A program made the position numbers and the translations under genes. A stretch of DNA of 64,000 nt from Psychrobacter immobilis (GTDB lineage Bacteria > Pseudomonadota > Gammaproteobacteria > Pseudomonadales > Moraxellaceae), in the NCBI RefSeq assembly GCF_904846065.1, contig NZ_CAJGZV010000001.1:2294001-2358000 (forward strand). The letters are read 5' to 3'. Position 1 is the first letter of the stretch, and each line of letters begins with the position of its first letter. Below are positions 9,819-19,427 of this stretch, one piece after another. The notes below the pieces were generated by a model. It was not told the DNA's origin. It saw nothing but the letters and a program-made list of their open reading frames with translations, and made no database searches.

Positions 9819-10910
9819 ATGAAAGCGCCTGAACAATACGACCCCAGCAAACCATCTGCCAAAAGCAGCCTGCCACCACCAAGTACACAGCAGCCTGCTA
9901 AGTCCCCAGCGATACCTGCTGGCATGCCAACGATTACCCAAAATCATAAGCGCACAGCACCCATAGAAAAAAAGCCTTTTCAATGGCAGTTTTTGTTGCC
10001 TAAATATTGGGGCATTTGGCTATTAGCAGCAATGATCTTACCCATCATATATTTGCCACTACGTTGGCAGTTTTGGCTGGGACGTCAGCTTGGCATATTT
10101 ATCTATAAAATAGCAGGCTCACGTCGGCGTGATACGCTTATCAATTTGAAACTGGCTTTTCCAGAAAAGCCAGACGTCGAGCGCGAATTGATGGCAAAAC
10201 AAGTCTTTGTCAATCAGGGCATTGGTGTGTTTGAAACTTTATGTGCTTGGTATCGTCCAAATGTTTTTACTCGTACCGTTTCAATTTCGGGATTACAGCA
10301 CGTTGTCAATGCACAGAATGAGGGTCGTCCTGTCATTTTACTGGGCGCTCATTATACGATGCTTGATTTGGGCGGCATGCTCTGTACGCAATTTTTTCCG
10401 ATGGATGGGATGTATCGTCCGCAGAATAACGCGCTACTTGATTGGTTTGTTTATAATGGCCGTGCCAGTATTCTGAGCAAGCAAATAGCCAGTCGTGACA
10501 TGCGCAGTTTTGTTGAGTCAATTAAAGCTGGTCACGTGATTTGGTACTCACCTGACCAAGATTATGGTCTAAAACAAGGCGTCATGGCACCATTCTTTGG
10601 TGTGCCAGCAGCGACTATTACAGCATCACGGCGCATGGCAAAATTGGGTGACAAGGCACATCCACCCGCATTAATGGCGCTGCATACTTACCGGCAGACA
10701 CCAGACAGTTTACCCAAAGGCAAACGCCCGCACTATCATCTAACGATTACCCCAGAAATTCAAAACTATCCAAGTAACGATGAATTGGCTGATGCGACGC
10801 GAGTCAATGAGTTGCTAGAGGGGTTGATTCGTATTGATCCTACTCAGTGGATGTGGTTCCATCGTCGTTTCAAAAATGGTCCTGATGGTCGTACTGATAT
10901 CTATAAGTAA
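9819..10910 (+). CDS. LpxL/HtrB-family lipid A acyltransferase
   Basis: 363 residues. A proline/serine-rich N-terminal extension of about 50 residues precedes a membrane segment (about 64-86). The acyltransferase domain follows, with the catalytic HX4D motif H178-Y-T-M-L-D183. These enzymes add secondary acyl chains to Kdo-lipid A at the inner membrane. LpxL and LpxM cannot be told apart from the sequence alone, so no symbol is given. The extension is longer than in E. coli LpxL; the next Met (residue 36) is still upstream of the membrane segment, so the true start is uncertain. The gene stands alone between terminator and trpS. Confidence 0.88.
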   Translation: MKAPEQYDPSKPSAKSSLPPPSTQQPAKSPAIPAGMPTITQNHKRTAPIEKKPFQWQFLLPKYWGIWLLAAMILPIIYLPLRWQFWLGRQLGIFIYKIAGSRRRDTLINLKLAFPEKPDVERELMAKQVFVNQGIGVFETLCAWYRPNVFTRTVSISGLQHVVNAQNEGRPVILLGAHYTMLDLGGMLCTQFFPMDGMYRPQNNALLDWFVYNGRASILSKQIASRDMRSFVESIKAGHVIWYSPDQDYGLKQGVMAPFFGVPAATITASRRMAKLGDKAHPPALMALHTYRQTPDSLPKGKRPHYHLTITPEIQNYPSNDELADATRVNELLEGLIRIDPTQWMWFHRRFKNGPDGRTDIYK

Positions 10911-11065
10911 GCGTGTATTGCTACGAAAGATCGCCAAAAAATTTGCTATACTTTGCAGCTTATATTTTTTATATTACCTACATATAAATAACAATTAATT
11001 TATAATAAATTGAAAAACGAAACTTTTATAAATAAAACCTTGATGAACCACATAATGGATTTACC

Positions 11066-12166
11066 ATGAATAATACTCATATTTCTGATAACCAAAGTTC
11101 TGACAACCAAGCTCCTGATCACTCAACGCAAGCCAAGCGCATTTTGACGGGCATCAAACCGACGGGTACCTTGCATTTAGGAAATTACGTTGGCGCGATT
11201 CGTCCAGCCATTCAGTCTATCCAAAACAGTGATGACGAAGCATTCTTTTTTTTAGCAGATTACCATGGCATTATCGGCTGTTATGATCCTACTATTATTC
11301 ATGAATCGACCAAAGCCATTGCAGCGACTTGGCTTGCCTGTGGTCTGGATCCTGAGCGCGTCACTTTTTACCGTCAATCAGATGTGCCGGAAATACCAGA
11401 GCTTGCTTGGATTTTGAACTGCTCATGTGCCAAAGGCTTAATGAATCGTGCTCATGCTTATAAAGCAGCTGTTGATATTAATATGAAAAAAGAAGATGTC
11501 GATCCTGACCAAGGTATCAACATGGGGTTATTTGGCTACCCTGTACTCATGGCAGCAGACATCTTGATGTTTAATGCCACACATGTACCTGTCGGTCGCG
11601 ACCAAATTCAGCATGTTGAAATGGCACGTGATATTGCTGGTACCTTTAATCATCGCTATAAAACGCTCTTTACCTTACCATCTGCCGTTGTAGATGATGA
11701 TATCCCATTATTGACGGGTTTGGATGGTCGCAAGATGAGTAAGAGCTATGGCAATACCATTCCGCTATTTGGTGATTCTAATCCACAAGTTAGCGCCGAA
11801 AAACAGATGCATAAAGCCATCATGAAAATTGTGACCAACTCACAACTGCCTTCCGAGCCAAAAGACCCTGATGACTCTGCTATTTTTGAGATTTATAAAG
11901 CCTTTGCTACTCCTACAGAAATTGCTGATATGCGCGCGCAGTTCGCCGCTGGTATCGGCTGGGGCGATGCCAAACAAGCGTTGTTTGAGAAAATAAATAC
12001 GGAAATAGCACCCTTCCGCGAGCGTTATGAGCATCTTATGGCTAACCCAAAAGAGCTAGAAGAAATCTTACAAATGGGTGCAGAAAAAGCCCGTCGTCAT
12101 AGCCGTAAGCAATTAGATAAGACTCGTCGTGCCATTGGTATCCGTCCACTTGCCAAACTTAAATAA
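11066..12166 (+). CDS. trpS: Tryptophanyl-tRNA synthetase
   Basis: 366 residues of class I synthetase with the HIGH-type motif TLHLGNY (about 36-42) and KMSKS in [10 protein letters not shown] (about 218-227). It charges tRNA-Trp in the cytoplasm. The first 22 residues are hydrophilic and absent from short family members. scpA begins 36 bases downstream without a terminator, so trpS-scpA-scpB may be one transcript. Confidence 0.96.
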   Translation: MNNTHISDNQSSDNQAPDHSTQAKRILTGIKPTGTLHLGNYVGAIRPAIQSIQNSDDEAFFFLADYHGIIGCYDPTIIHESTKAIAATWLACGLDPERVTFYRQSDVPEIPELAWILNCSCAKGLMNRAHAYKAAVDINMKKEDVDPDQGINMGLFGYPVLMAADILMFNATHVPVGRDQIQHVEMARDIAGTFNHRYKTLFTLPSAVVDDDIPLLTGLDGRKMSKSYGNTIPLFGDSNPQVSAEKQMHKAIMKIVTNSQLPSEPKDPDDSAIFEIYKAFATPTEIADMRAQFAAGIGWGDAKQALFEKINTEIAPFRERYEHLMANPKELEEILQMGAEKARRHSRKQLDKTRRAIGIRPLAKLK

Positions 12167-12201
12167 TCATTTGATTATGTTAACCAAGATGGATACTAAG
12201 C

Positions 12202-13131
12202 GTGCAGACTGAGCTAAAAAATGAACAAGCGGCTTTACCAAAAGCCGCTCTTCTTCTAACTGTACCTCAAGCCTCTGATTCTTTAGATACTAAGCGCGCA
12301 CACGACGGCTCAGTTATCAATGATATGTCTTTACGCATTTACCAGACATCCGTACAACATCTACCAGAAGATCTCTATGTGCCGCCGCAAGCCTTTGCCA
12401 TTTGGCTTGAGCAGTTTGCCGGACCATTAGATTTCTTGCTATATCTGGTCAAAAAAAATAACGTTGATCTGACCCAAATGCAGATATTGCCCATTACTGA
12501 GCAGTATTTGGCTTACATCAGCGAATTAGATACCGAGCATTTTGAATTGGCAGGCGATTATCTGTTGATGGCGTCCACGTTGATTGCTATTAAAACCGAG
12601 CTGTTGCTGCCCAAGCCTGAAACTCCGAGCGATGAGCGTGATCCAAAAGCAGAACTGATTGAGCGCCTTGAAGAATATGCGCAAATCAAAGTAGCCAGTC
12701 AACGCTTAGATAATCTGGTGCGTCTTGAGCGTGATGTGTTTTTGGCCATGGTCAGTATGCCCGGTCAAGACGTCATGAATGCTGAACTACCTAGCTATTC
12801 GCCAAACCTTTTGATTGACAGCCTATTTAAAATGCAACTGCAGCCCGATTATCAAATGCATACCATTAAAGCCGATGCTGTTCCCCTTGCTGATCGTATT
12901 GCCAGTATTAGCCGACAGCTCAGTACGGATGGCGAGCGCTCTTTTTATGAGCTACTAGATAAAACACAAGGTAAAATAGGTGTGGTTGTCAGCTTCGTCG
13001 CCATATTAGAGCTGATAAAACGACAGTTGGTTGGTATCGTAAATACTGATTTAGAAAGTCACCCTACCACTGACAATAATGATGCTGAAGACCGTCATAT
13101 TAAACCCTTAACGTTACAGTGGTTGGCATAG
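12202..13131 (+). CDS. scpA: Segregation and condensation protein A
   Basis: 309 residues. The ScpA signature FAGPLDFLLYLVKKNNVDL is at about 72-90, and the C-terminal winged-helix region lies at about 230-290. ScpA is the kleisin subunit of the SMC-ScpAB condensin. The frame opens with GTG at 12202; an in-frame ATG at 12325 is an alternative start and would remove 41 poorly conserved residues. scpB follows 67 bases later, the conserved pair. No smc gene is in the window. Confidence 0.9.
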   Translation: MQTELKNEQAALPKAALLLTVPQASDSLDTKRAHDGSVINDMSLRIYQTSVQHLPEDLYVPPQAFAIWLEQFAGPLDFLLYLVKKNNVDLTQMQILPITEQYLAYISELDTEHFELAGDYLLMASTLIAIKTELLLPKPETPSDERDPKAELIERLEEYAQIKVASQRLDNLVRLERDVFLAMVSMPGQDVMNAELPSYSPNLLIDSLFKMQLQPDYQMHTIKADAVPLADRIASISRQLSTDGERSFYELLDKTQGKIGVVVSFVAILELIKRQLVGIVNTDLESHPTTDNNDAEDRHIKPLTLQWLA

Positions 13132-13198
13132 TTATTATCCATCTGTCTATTCCTATAAATATCGATACACATTATCATTTAAAAAGAGTCGCTTTCTA

Positions 13199-13813
13199 AT
13201 GACAGATACTGACAATACCAAGCAAGATCATGACAAACCATCCTCATTATCTACCGCTTTACTGTCATTGACCGATGAACAGCGACAGCATCTAGAAGAC
13301 TTAAGCAAGCATATCGAAGTGCTATTACATGCGTCAGAAACGCCCCTAACCGCTACTGTCTTAAGAAAACACCTGTCTTTAACGGCTAAAGAGCTAACAC
13401 AGGCTTTGGCGCTACTAAGACAGCGCTTGGATATGGGCGTGCTAAGCTTGCACGAAACTGCTAGCGGTTATCGACTACAAATCGCGAATAACTATAGTGC
13501 CTTAATTCAACGCGTCTTCCCGCAACGCCAAGAACGCCTGAGCCAAGCCTTACTTGAGACGCTTAGTGTGATTGCTTACAAGCAGCCAGTGACCCGTAGC
13601 GACATAGAGCACGTGCGCGGTGTGACGCTATCAAGCAGTATATTGCGTCAACTATTTGATAAAGGCTGGATTGAAGAGAAAGGTTACAAAGAAACCTTGG
13701 GTCGCCCAGCATTGCTACAGACCACGCCACAATTTTTAGATGCCTTTGGACTGAGTGAGTTGAGCGAGTTACCACCGATGCCAGATATGAGCGCCATCAA
13801 AGCAATGTCTTAA
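13199..13813 (+). CDS. scpB: Segregation and condensation protein B
   Basis: 204 residues with two winged-helix domains. The family signature ETLSVIAYKQPVTRSDIEHV is at about 122-141 and the second block GRPALLQTT at about 167-175. ScpB dimers bind ScpA in the condensin complex. Length is usual. Just after the stop codon the sequence repeats itself with a 16-18 base period (see the repeat at 13811). Confidence 0.92.
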   Translation: MTDTDNTKQDHDKPSSLSTALLSLTDEQRQHLEDLSKHIEVLLHASETPLTATVLRKHLSLTAKELTQALALLRQRLDMGVLSLHETASGYRLQIANNYSALIQRVFPQRQERLSQALLETLSVIAYKQPVTRSDIEHVRGVTLSSSILRQLFDKGWIEEKGYKETLGRPALLQTTPQFLDAFGLSELSELPPMPDMSAIKAMS

Positions 13814-13860
13814 GCCTTTAGAGCGTGAAGCCTTTAAAAATCATTAAGCATTTAAAATAT
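13811..13860 (+). repeat. Degenerate tandem array starting at the scpB stop codon
   Basis: AAGCCTTTA occurs at 13812 and 13828 and, as AAGCATTTA, at 13846. The units begin TAAGC, TGAAGC and TTAAGC, and the first contains the scpB stop codon. Spacing is 16 then 18 bases. This is one of several such arrays in the window. Confidence 0.6.
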
Positions 13861-13904
13861 GATATAGAAGAGATTTAGCATGATTTTCCAGAGAATCTCC
13901 ATTC

Positions 13905-13940
13905 AAAAAAAAGACAGACCACATAGGATCTGTCTTTTTT
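13905..13940. terminator. Bidirectional terminator between scpB and lolA
   Basis: AAAAAAGACAGA and TCTGTCTTTTTT flank a ten-base loop. The A and T tracts on both sides allow function on either strand, as expected between convergent genes. Confidence 0.85.
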
Positions 13941-13997
13941 ATTTAATCAATAAAGCCGTTGATTAGCCATTAATAATTGGCTCTTGCCAACGGCCTA

Positions 13998-14687
13998 TTA
14001 TTGATTGATAACATCAACACCTTTTGGTGGCGTAAACTTAAACTGACTGCTACTGATGCTTGGGTTTAGTTTGATACTACTGAATTTGATGGAAGTGGTT
14101 TGACCAAGGCTGTCATTTAGCACCATCATTACTGGTTTACCACCGCTAAAACTCATTGACAAGCTCTTAAAGCTGGCACTGTCTGATTTTGGGTACAGCA
14201 CGTAGTAATTTTTATTGTCATATGGTTGGGTAATTTTGAAATTCTTGTCAATTTGGCTTGGGTCGCCTGATAACAGCAGTGCTGGTGTATTACCAACTTG
14301 GCTGTCAACGTTTTGCTTGGTCGCTTGCTCTAAATCCTTGTCATAAACCCACATGGAGTTACCATTAGCGACGATCAGTTGCTGTGATGGCGACTTTGTT
14401 TCCCAGCGGAAATTATTTGGGCGTTGTACACTCATCGTACCTGTAAAAGTACCACTGTTGGCACCTTTGGTCGTTTGGCTAAAGTTAGCCGTCATGCTTT
14501 TGGTATTTGTCAGCAGCTTGTTTAAACGTTTGGCAGCGGTCAAATTATCAGCTGGTGCAGCAGTAGCTGATTGTGTCAATACCATCATCGGGGCTGCGAC
14601 ACCAAGCGATGTCATTAATACACCAGCTAAAGCACCGCTCATCATTTTTTGTTTTAAAGTTTTTTTGTTGGTTAATAAAGTCATCAT
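13998..14687 (-). CDS. lolA: Outer membrane lipoprotein carrier LolA
   Basis: 229 residues with a long signal peptide (cleavage near ATA-AP at about 43-45) and a LolA beta-barrel domain. Recognisable blocks are ANFSQTTKG, RPNNFRWETKSP and GNSMWVYDKDLEQAT. LolA carries lipoproteins through the periplasm from LolCDE to LolB. AGAGAGGATTT precedes the start. The gene often follows ftsK in related bacteria but stands alone here. Confidence 0.88.
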   Translation of the reverse strand: MMTLLTNKKTLKQKMMSGALAGVLMTSLGVAAPMMVLTQSATAAPADNLTAAKRLNKLLTNTKSMTANFSQTTKGANSGTFTGTMSVQRPNNFRWETKSPSQQLIVANGNSMWVYDKDLEQATKQNVDSQVGNTPALLLSGDPSQIDKNFKITQPYDNKNYYVLYPKSDSASFKSLSMSFSGGKPVMMVLNDSLGQTTSIKFSSIKLNPSISSSQFKFTPPKGVDVINQ

Positions 14688-15050
14688 AAATCCTCTCTAA
14701 AAATGCATAATCGCTTAAAAATTGTCGCTTTAAAATAAGACATCTTATTAAAATTTTTGTTTTCCATAAATGTTTATCTAGCAACCATAAAACGGGTGCT
14801 TATAAACAATGACAACAGTGTGCCAGTTTTTTTATTACACGCCTAGTCATGATTTGCAATCTTTACTACCGCTGCCATACACGCTTGTAACTACTCTTTT
14901 GAGCATTTTTGTGATCATAAGTGGCTACACAATAATAAACCGCATGGATGGTGAGTTTTTTGACTATTCATTATTTCCTAACGTTATTTACTAATGTTGT
15001 TTAGCAGCATAAAGCCAATTTAGCATCCTTAACCCCTACGAAAATAACTA
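14688..15050. other. Intergenic region upstream of lolA and downstream of rpmA
   Basis: No gene is supported. A 61-codon plus-strand frame at 14809-14994 has one hydrophobic stretch but no ribosome binding site, neighbours or recognisable domain, and was not called. Confidence 0.5.
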
Positions 15051-15090
15051 AAAAAAAGCCCCTACTACCAAACGGTAATAGAGGCTTTTA
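15051..15090 (-). terminator. Terminator of the rplU-rpmA operon
   Basis: On the minus strand TAAAAGCCTCTATTACC pairs with GGTAGTAGGGGCTTTT around a short loop, with a T tract after the stem. Two positions are imperfect. Confidence 0.8.
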
Positions 15091-15137
15091 GTCATCGGAT
15101 TATTTTAGTCTTTGACTAAAACAACCTAGATGGGCAA

Positions 15138-15395
15138 TTATGCGCTTTCAACCATTACATAACGACGGTTGAACTTACCTTTGGTCGCAAACTTTACTAC
15201 ACCGTCATTCAGTGCAAATAAAGTATGATCACGACCCATGCCAACGCCTTCGCCTGCGTGGAATTCTGTACCACGTTGACGAACGATGATGTTACCAGCT
15301 GTGATAGCTTGGCCACCAAAGATTTTAACGCCTAGCATTTTTGGGTTTGAATCACGACCATTACGGCTTGAACCGGCAGCTTTCTTATGTGCCAT
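15138..15395 (-). CDS. rpmA: 50S ribosomal protein L27
   Basis: 85 residues, the normal length. It begins [19 protein letters not shown], the conserved L27 N-terminus that reaches the peptidyl transferase centre, without the cleavable extension seen in Firmicutes. GGAGATTTT precedes the ATG. It lies directly downstream of rplU. Confidence 0.98.
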   Translation of the reverse strand: MAHKKAAGSSRNGRDSNPKMLGVKIFGGQAITAGNIIVRQRGTEFHAGEGVGMGRDHTLFALNDGVVKFATKGKFNRRYVMVESA

Positions 15396-15486
15396 GGGAA
15401 AATCTCCTTGTTAATTTGACTTATCGCTGATGCGATAACTCTTAAGCGTTTAGTGCACTATTTAGCAGTAATTGCTAAGTGGATAA

Positions 15487-15798
15487 TTAGGCATTAATAG
15501 CTTTGATTTTTAACAAGGTATACCATTGGCGGTGACCTTGCTCTTTGTGATAATGCTTACGACGGTTGTGCTTAACGATACGGATTTTTTCGCCGCGACC
15601 ATGTTCAACCACTTCAACTTCAACGCTAGCACCTTCAACGATAGGCTGACCGATTTTGACAGTTTCGCCGTCAACAATCATCAATACATCTTCGAATTTG
15701 ATTGTTGCGCCAGTTTCTGCTTTTAGTAGTTCAACTTTAAGCAACTCATCGACAACTACACGGTGCTGTTTACCACCAGTTTTGATTACTGCGTACAT
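15487..15798 (-). CDS. rplU: 50S ribosomal protein L21
   Basis: 103 residues with the typical start [11 protein letters not shown] and the C-terminal signature [11 protein letters not shown]21 binds 23S rRNA in the large subunit. It is the first gene of the conserved rplU-rpmA pair, divergent from ispB, which is also a conserved arrangement in gammaproteobacteria. Confidence 0.98.
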   Translation of the reverse strand: MYAVIKTGGKQHRVVVDELLKVELLKAETGATIKFEDVLMIVDGETVKIGQPIVEGASVEVEVVEHGRGEKIRIVKHNRRKHYHKEQGHRQWYTLLKIKAINA

Positions 15799-16349
15799 TG
15801 TATGACTCCGTTTAACCCGTGTGCCGTGGCTGATGTTATACCAACGCTTTTACGACGAACACGACAGGGAAAAATTAAAGGCAAGATTTTACGGCTTTTT
15901 GCTCATAAAAGCAAGCCGTCTATCTCACTTGTTTAACTGGTTTTTGTAAGGCAGTTACACGAATAACCACCTCAATTTTTATTATATCTACTGCTGATTA
16001 GGAGCGCATCTAAGATGCTACTCCAACAAAAAAACACTATATAATAATAGCGGCTATTATAACTTATATAATCAGCGACTTACAGCCTTTTATACATCTC
16101 TTAGATGACCTTAAATGTCGCCGATAAATGACCATTGATTCTAGTGAAATTTCAGCCAATTTTTACAGTTCTTATGTCAATTTCTATATATAGTAAATCT
16201 TATTTAAAAGATAGGCGCGATGTTTTAGGCACGTTTTAACCGACAATTTAAAGGCTTAGCTATGCTATTATAGAAAATAATGCCTTATCTATCTATAAAG
16301 CCAAGGCTATAAAAAATTCTCTTTATTCTTATTAATATGACTATTTATT
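15799..16349. other. Divergent promoter region between rplU and ispB
   Basis: These 551 bases hold no supported gene. They must contain the promoters of rplU (minus) and ispB (plus). The AT-rich tract at about 16150-16340 is the likely ispB promoter area. No clear operator or riboswitch fold was recognised. Confidence 0.5.
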
Positions 16350-17375
16350 ATGACCAGCATCCCTTCACATAAAACAGATTCAATGACTCAATCAACGCCT
16401 AATTATGCTGATATTCAAAGTATCGTGGCGGATGATTTTGAGATCATGGACAAGCAAGTATTCGGTAGTCTTAATTCCAAAGTTCAGCTGGTAATGAGCG
16501 TCTCACAGCATGTAATTAATGCTGGTGGTAAGCGCATGCGCCCGCTGATTACCTTGTTATGTGCGCGCATGTTTGAGGACAAGCCCTCAGAAAAAGCCAT
16601 GCATCTAGCCGCTATTACTGAAATGCTGCATACAGCGACCTTGGTTCATGATGATGTGATTGATGAGTCAGGACAGCGCCGTGGTAAGCCGACTGCTAAT
16701 GCCACATGGGATAATGCGACCGCGGTACTGGTCGGTGACTATCTGATAGCTCGTGCCTTTAATTTATTAGTTGGCTTCCAAAGCTTACCACTGTTGCAAG
16801 TATTCTCAGATGGCACCTGCGATATCGCTGAAGGCGAAGTATTACAGCTCCAGCATCAGCACAACCCTGCCGCGACAGAAGAGGATTACTTGCGCATTAT
16901 TGATGGTAAAACCTCGCGGCTGTTTATGATGGCGACTCAAGGCGCTGCAATTTTACAAGACAGAATAGAGCATATGCAGGCTTTAGGCGATTTTGGTCAG
17001 CACTTTGGCAATGCTTTTCAAATTATCGATGATGTGCTCGACTATAGTGGTGATAGTGAGGTAATGGGAAAAAACCTAGGAGACGACCTTGCTGAAGGTA
17101 AACCTACCCTACCGACCATAAAAGCGCTTGAGCTGTTAAAAGACAGCGACATCGAAGGCTATGAGCAGTTGCGTGTCGCTGTACAAACTGGAAAGACACC
17201 GAACGCTGAGCAGCTTATTGAGTTAGTGCGCCGCTCAGGATCATTAGATTACTGTAAGCAGCGAGCTTGGGAAGAAACCAAGCTGGCGCAACAAGCATTG
17301 AGTACGCTACCTGACAATCGTTATCGCACAGGCTTATATCAATTGACTGAATTGGCTAGCGCGCGCTTGCTGTAG
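16350..17375 (+). CDS. ispB: Octaprenyl (polyprenyl) diphosphate synthase
   Basis: 341 residues of a trans-prenyltransferase. The first Asp-rich motif is in LVHDDVIDESGQRRG (about 97-111) and the second in QIIDDVLDYSGD (about 224-235). It elongates farnesyl diphosphate to the side chain of ubiquinone. An internal ATG at 16383 is an alternative start that removes 11 residues. Divergent from rplU-rpmA as in E. coli. Chain length cannot be read from the sequence with certainty. Confidence 0.93.
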   Translation: MTSIPSHKTDSMTQSTPNYADIQSIVADDFEIMDKQVFGSLNSKVQLVMSVSQHVINAGGKRMRPLITLLCARMFEDKPSEKAMHLAAITEMLHTATLVHDDVIDESGQRRGKPTANATWDNATAVLVGDYLIARAFNLLVGFQSLPLLQVFSDGTCDIAEGEVLQLQHQHNPAATEEDYLRIIDGKTSRLFMMATQGAAILQDRIEHMQALGDFGQHFGNAFQIIDDVLDYSGDSEVMGKNLGDDLAEGKPTLPTIKALELLKDSDIEGYEQLRVAVQTGKTPNAEQLIELVRRSGSLDYCKQRAWEETKLAQQALSTLPDNRYRTGLYQLTELASARLL

Positions 17376-17995
17376 TCAGTATCGTCATAACAGCTGTCAA
17401 TACTTGCGGCTAGCAGCCATTAGCTGTTGATAAAGACCATTAATGAGTAATTGTGTTAATGGTCACAGTTAATAGTTGCTAAAGTTTTTGTTTTGTTGGC
17501 AAACCTTATTTATCATTCATTAAAGACCTTACAATCTATATGGTTATGCTATTTTCACAAAAGTTTACAATTATTTCTCACTGACCATTGTATGACTGTA
17601 CATTAGCTGTTAATGAAGATGGCGCTTGCCATGACAGCATTTAATGCATTCACAAAAGCTGATATTACGATTTCTAACCATAAATCCTGCGCTCAACTAC
17701 TTGACTGTGGGGTTATCCCGATAGTTTATAATTACTCGTTAACTTTACTAATCAAGGTTGTGGTTTGGCTACAGCTTTGATGCTTATGATTCTTACACCG
17801 ATACTTGATACTTATATCGCTATTAGAGGTTCTAATAATGATGTTTGGCTAAATTCATATTATTAAGAACAAATTTAGCCAAAAAAGTAAAGATCATTAG
17901 AATCAATACTCATTTTTATATTCAATACGCTTAGATTTATTGATAAACTTTTTATACTGTCATTACTTATTTTATACCTATTGCCGAGGACATTG
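17376..17995. other. Long intergenic region upstream of the RND efflux operon
   Basis: No gene is supported in 620 bases. Inverted repeats are GACCATTAA/TTAATGGTC at 17435-17464 (possible ispB transcript end, but without a T tract), AACAGCT/AGCTGTT near 17388-17428, and the longer one at 17844-17883 listed separately. No local transcriptional regulator gene adjoins the efflux operon. Confidence 0.5.
17844..17883. promoter_or_regulatory. Inverted repeat upstream of the efflux operon
   Basis: TTTGGCTAAATT at 17844-17855 is repeated in inverse at 17872-17883 around a 16-base loop. No T tract follows, so it is not a standard terminator. Placed 113 bases before acrA, it could be an operator or a leader hairpin; which one is unknown. 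Confidence 0.45.
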
Positions 17996-19393
17996 ATGAA
18001 GCACTCTACTCTTGCGCTTGTAATAGCATCTGTACTATCTGGAGCTGTACTGATTGGCTGTGACAAAAACGAGGACGCCGCTGGCGCAGATGCCGCACAG
18101 CAGCAGATGCCGCCTGCGGTTGTTAACGTCCAGACTGTCACGCTCGATACTGTACCCCAAGTACAGACTTTTTCTGGACGTACCACGGCTTATCAGACTG
18201 CCGACGTCCGCCCACAAGTTAATGGCGTTATTGACGAAGTATTGTTCCGTGAAGGCGGCAACGTCAAAAAAGGCCAGCCACTTTATCGTATCAATACTGA
18301 TAACTACGCTTCTTCTGTCACCAGTGGTCAAGCAGCAGTGCAACAAGCACAAGCAAATTACCAGACAGCACAAGCAAATAATGCCAATGCAAAAGCCGAG
18401 CTAGCCAGCCGTCAGGCATCATTGGCACAAGCGCAAAATGATTTACAGCGCTTACAAGGCTTGGTCAGCATCGACGCCATCTCAAAGCAGCAGTATGAGC
18501 AGGCACAAACTCAAGTACGTACTGCACAAGCAGCGGTACAAAGTGCGGTCGCCGCTGTTGGACAGACACAAGCAGGCATCGAAAGTGCAAAAGCAGGCAT
18601 TCAAACTGCTCAAGCGGGTTTAGATGCTAGTAACCTAGATCTTAACCGTACCATCGTACGTGCCCCGCTGTCAGGTCGTACTGACCGCTCTAGTGTCACC
18701 GCTGGTACTTTGGTCAGCGCAGGTCAGGCTGATCCGCTGGTGACTATCTCACGCTTAGATCCTATCTATGTTGATATCAGTCAATCATCCTCTGAGCTAT
18801 TAAAACTGCGTCAGCAAATCGCTGAAGGCAAAGCACAAGCAGGAATGAACTCAATTGAGTTGGTATTAGAAGATGGCTCAGTCTACCCAGCACGCGGCAA
18901 GCTTGCTTTATCTGAAGCAAAGGTTGACGAGTCAACAGGCGCTGTGACCTTGCGTGCTATTTTCCCTAACAGCAATAACATCTTGCTGCCTGGTATGTAT
19001 GTGACGGCACGTTTGACACAGAGCGTGATTACCAATGCTGCATTGGTACCGCAAAGCGCCGTAATGCGTACACCGAAAAGTGAGACGCAAGTTTACATTG
19101 TTGATGAGAATAATAAAATCCAAGTACGTCCTGTCACTATTAATGGCACCTATAAAGGCCAGTGGGTTGTCACTGACGGCTTACAAGCAGGGGACAAGAT
19201 AGTTGTTATCGGCGGCTCAAAAGTTAAGCCTGAACAAGAGGTGGTCGTTAAGCCATTAGAGAATCCAAACCCAGCACCAGCTAAAGAAGGTGCCCCTAAT
19301 GCCCAGACGCCGCCGCAAGCTGCTAAAGCGATGGATAAGCCAGCTAGCAAAGATGCCACTGCTCAGAAACCAGCAGAGTCTACCGCTAACTAA
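17996..19393 (+). CDS. acrA: RND efflux periplasmic adaptor (AcrA/MexA type)
   Basis: 465 residues from the ATG at 17996, which has AGGA seven bases upstream; an upstream TTG at 17981 is in frame but less likely. A lipoprotein signal ends in LIGC (Cys22). A lipoyl/beta-barrel core flanks a long Ala/Gln-rich alpha-hairpin coiled coil (about 95-205). A Pro/Ala/Lys-rich tail of about 45 residues closes the protein. The adaptor links the inner-membrane pump to the outer-membrane channel. It is the first gene of an acrA-acrB-oprM-like operon; acrB starts 34 bases later. Confidence 0.93.
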   Translation: MKHSTLALVIASVLSGAVLIGCDKNEDAAGADAAQQQMPPAVVNVQTVTLDTVPQVQTFSGRTTAYQTADVRPQVNGVIDEVLFREGGNVKKGQPLYRINTDNYASSVTSGQAAVQQAQANYQTAQANNANAKAELASRQASLAQAQNDLQRLQGLVSIDAISKQQYEQAQTQVRTAQAAVQSAVAAVGQTQAGIESAKAGIQTAQAGLDASNLDLNRTIVRAPLSGRTDRSSVTAGTLVSAGQADPLVTISRLDPIYVDISQSSSELLKLRQQIAEGKAQAGMNSIELVLEDGSVYPARGKLALSEAKVDESTGAVTLRAIFPNSNNILLPGMYVTARLTQSVITNAALVPQSAVMRTPKSETQVYIVDENNKIQVRPVTINGTYKGQWVVTDGLQAGDKIVVIGGSKVKPEQEVVVKPLENPNPAPAKEGAPNAQTPPQAAKAMDKPASKDATAQKPAESTAN

Positions 19394-19427
19394 TTCCATT
19401 CAAAGATAGGAAGACTAGGAATATACT

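Noticed and set aside
14809..14994. 61-codon plus-strand frame upstream of rpmA
   Set aside because: No ribosome binding site, no recognisable domain, and composition like the surrounding spacer.
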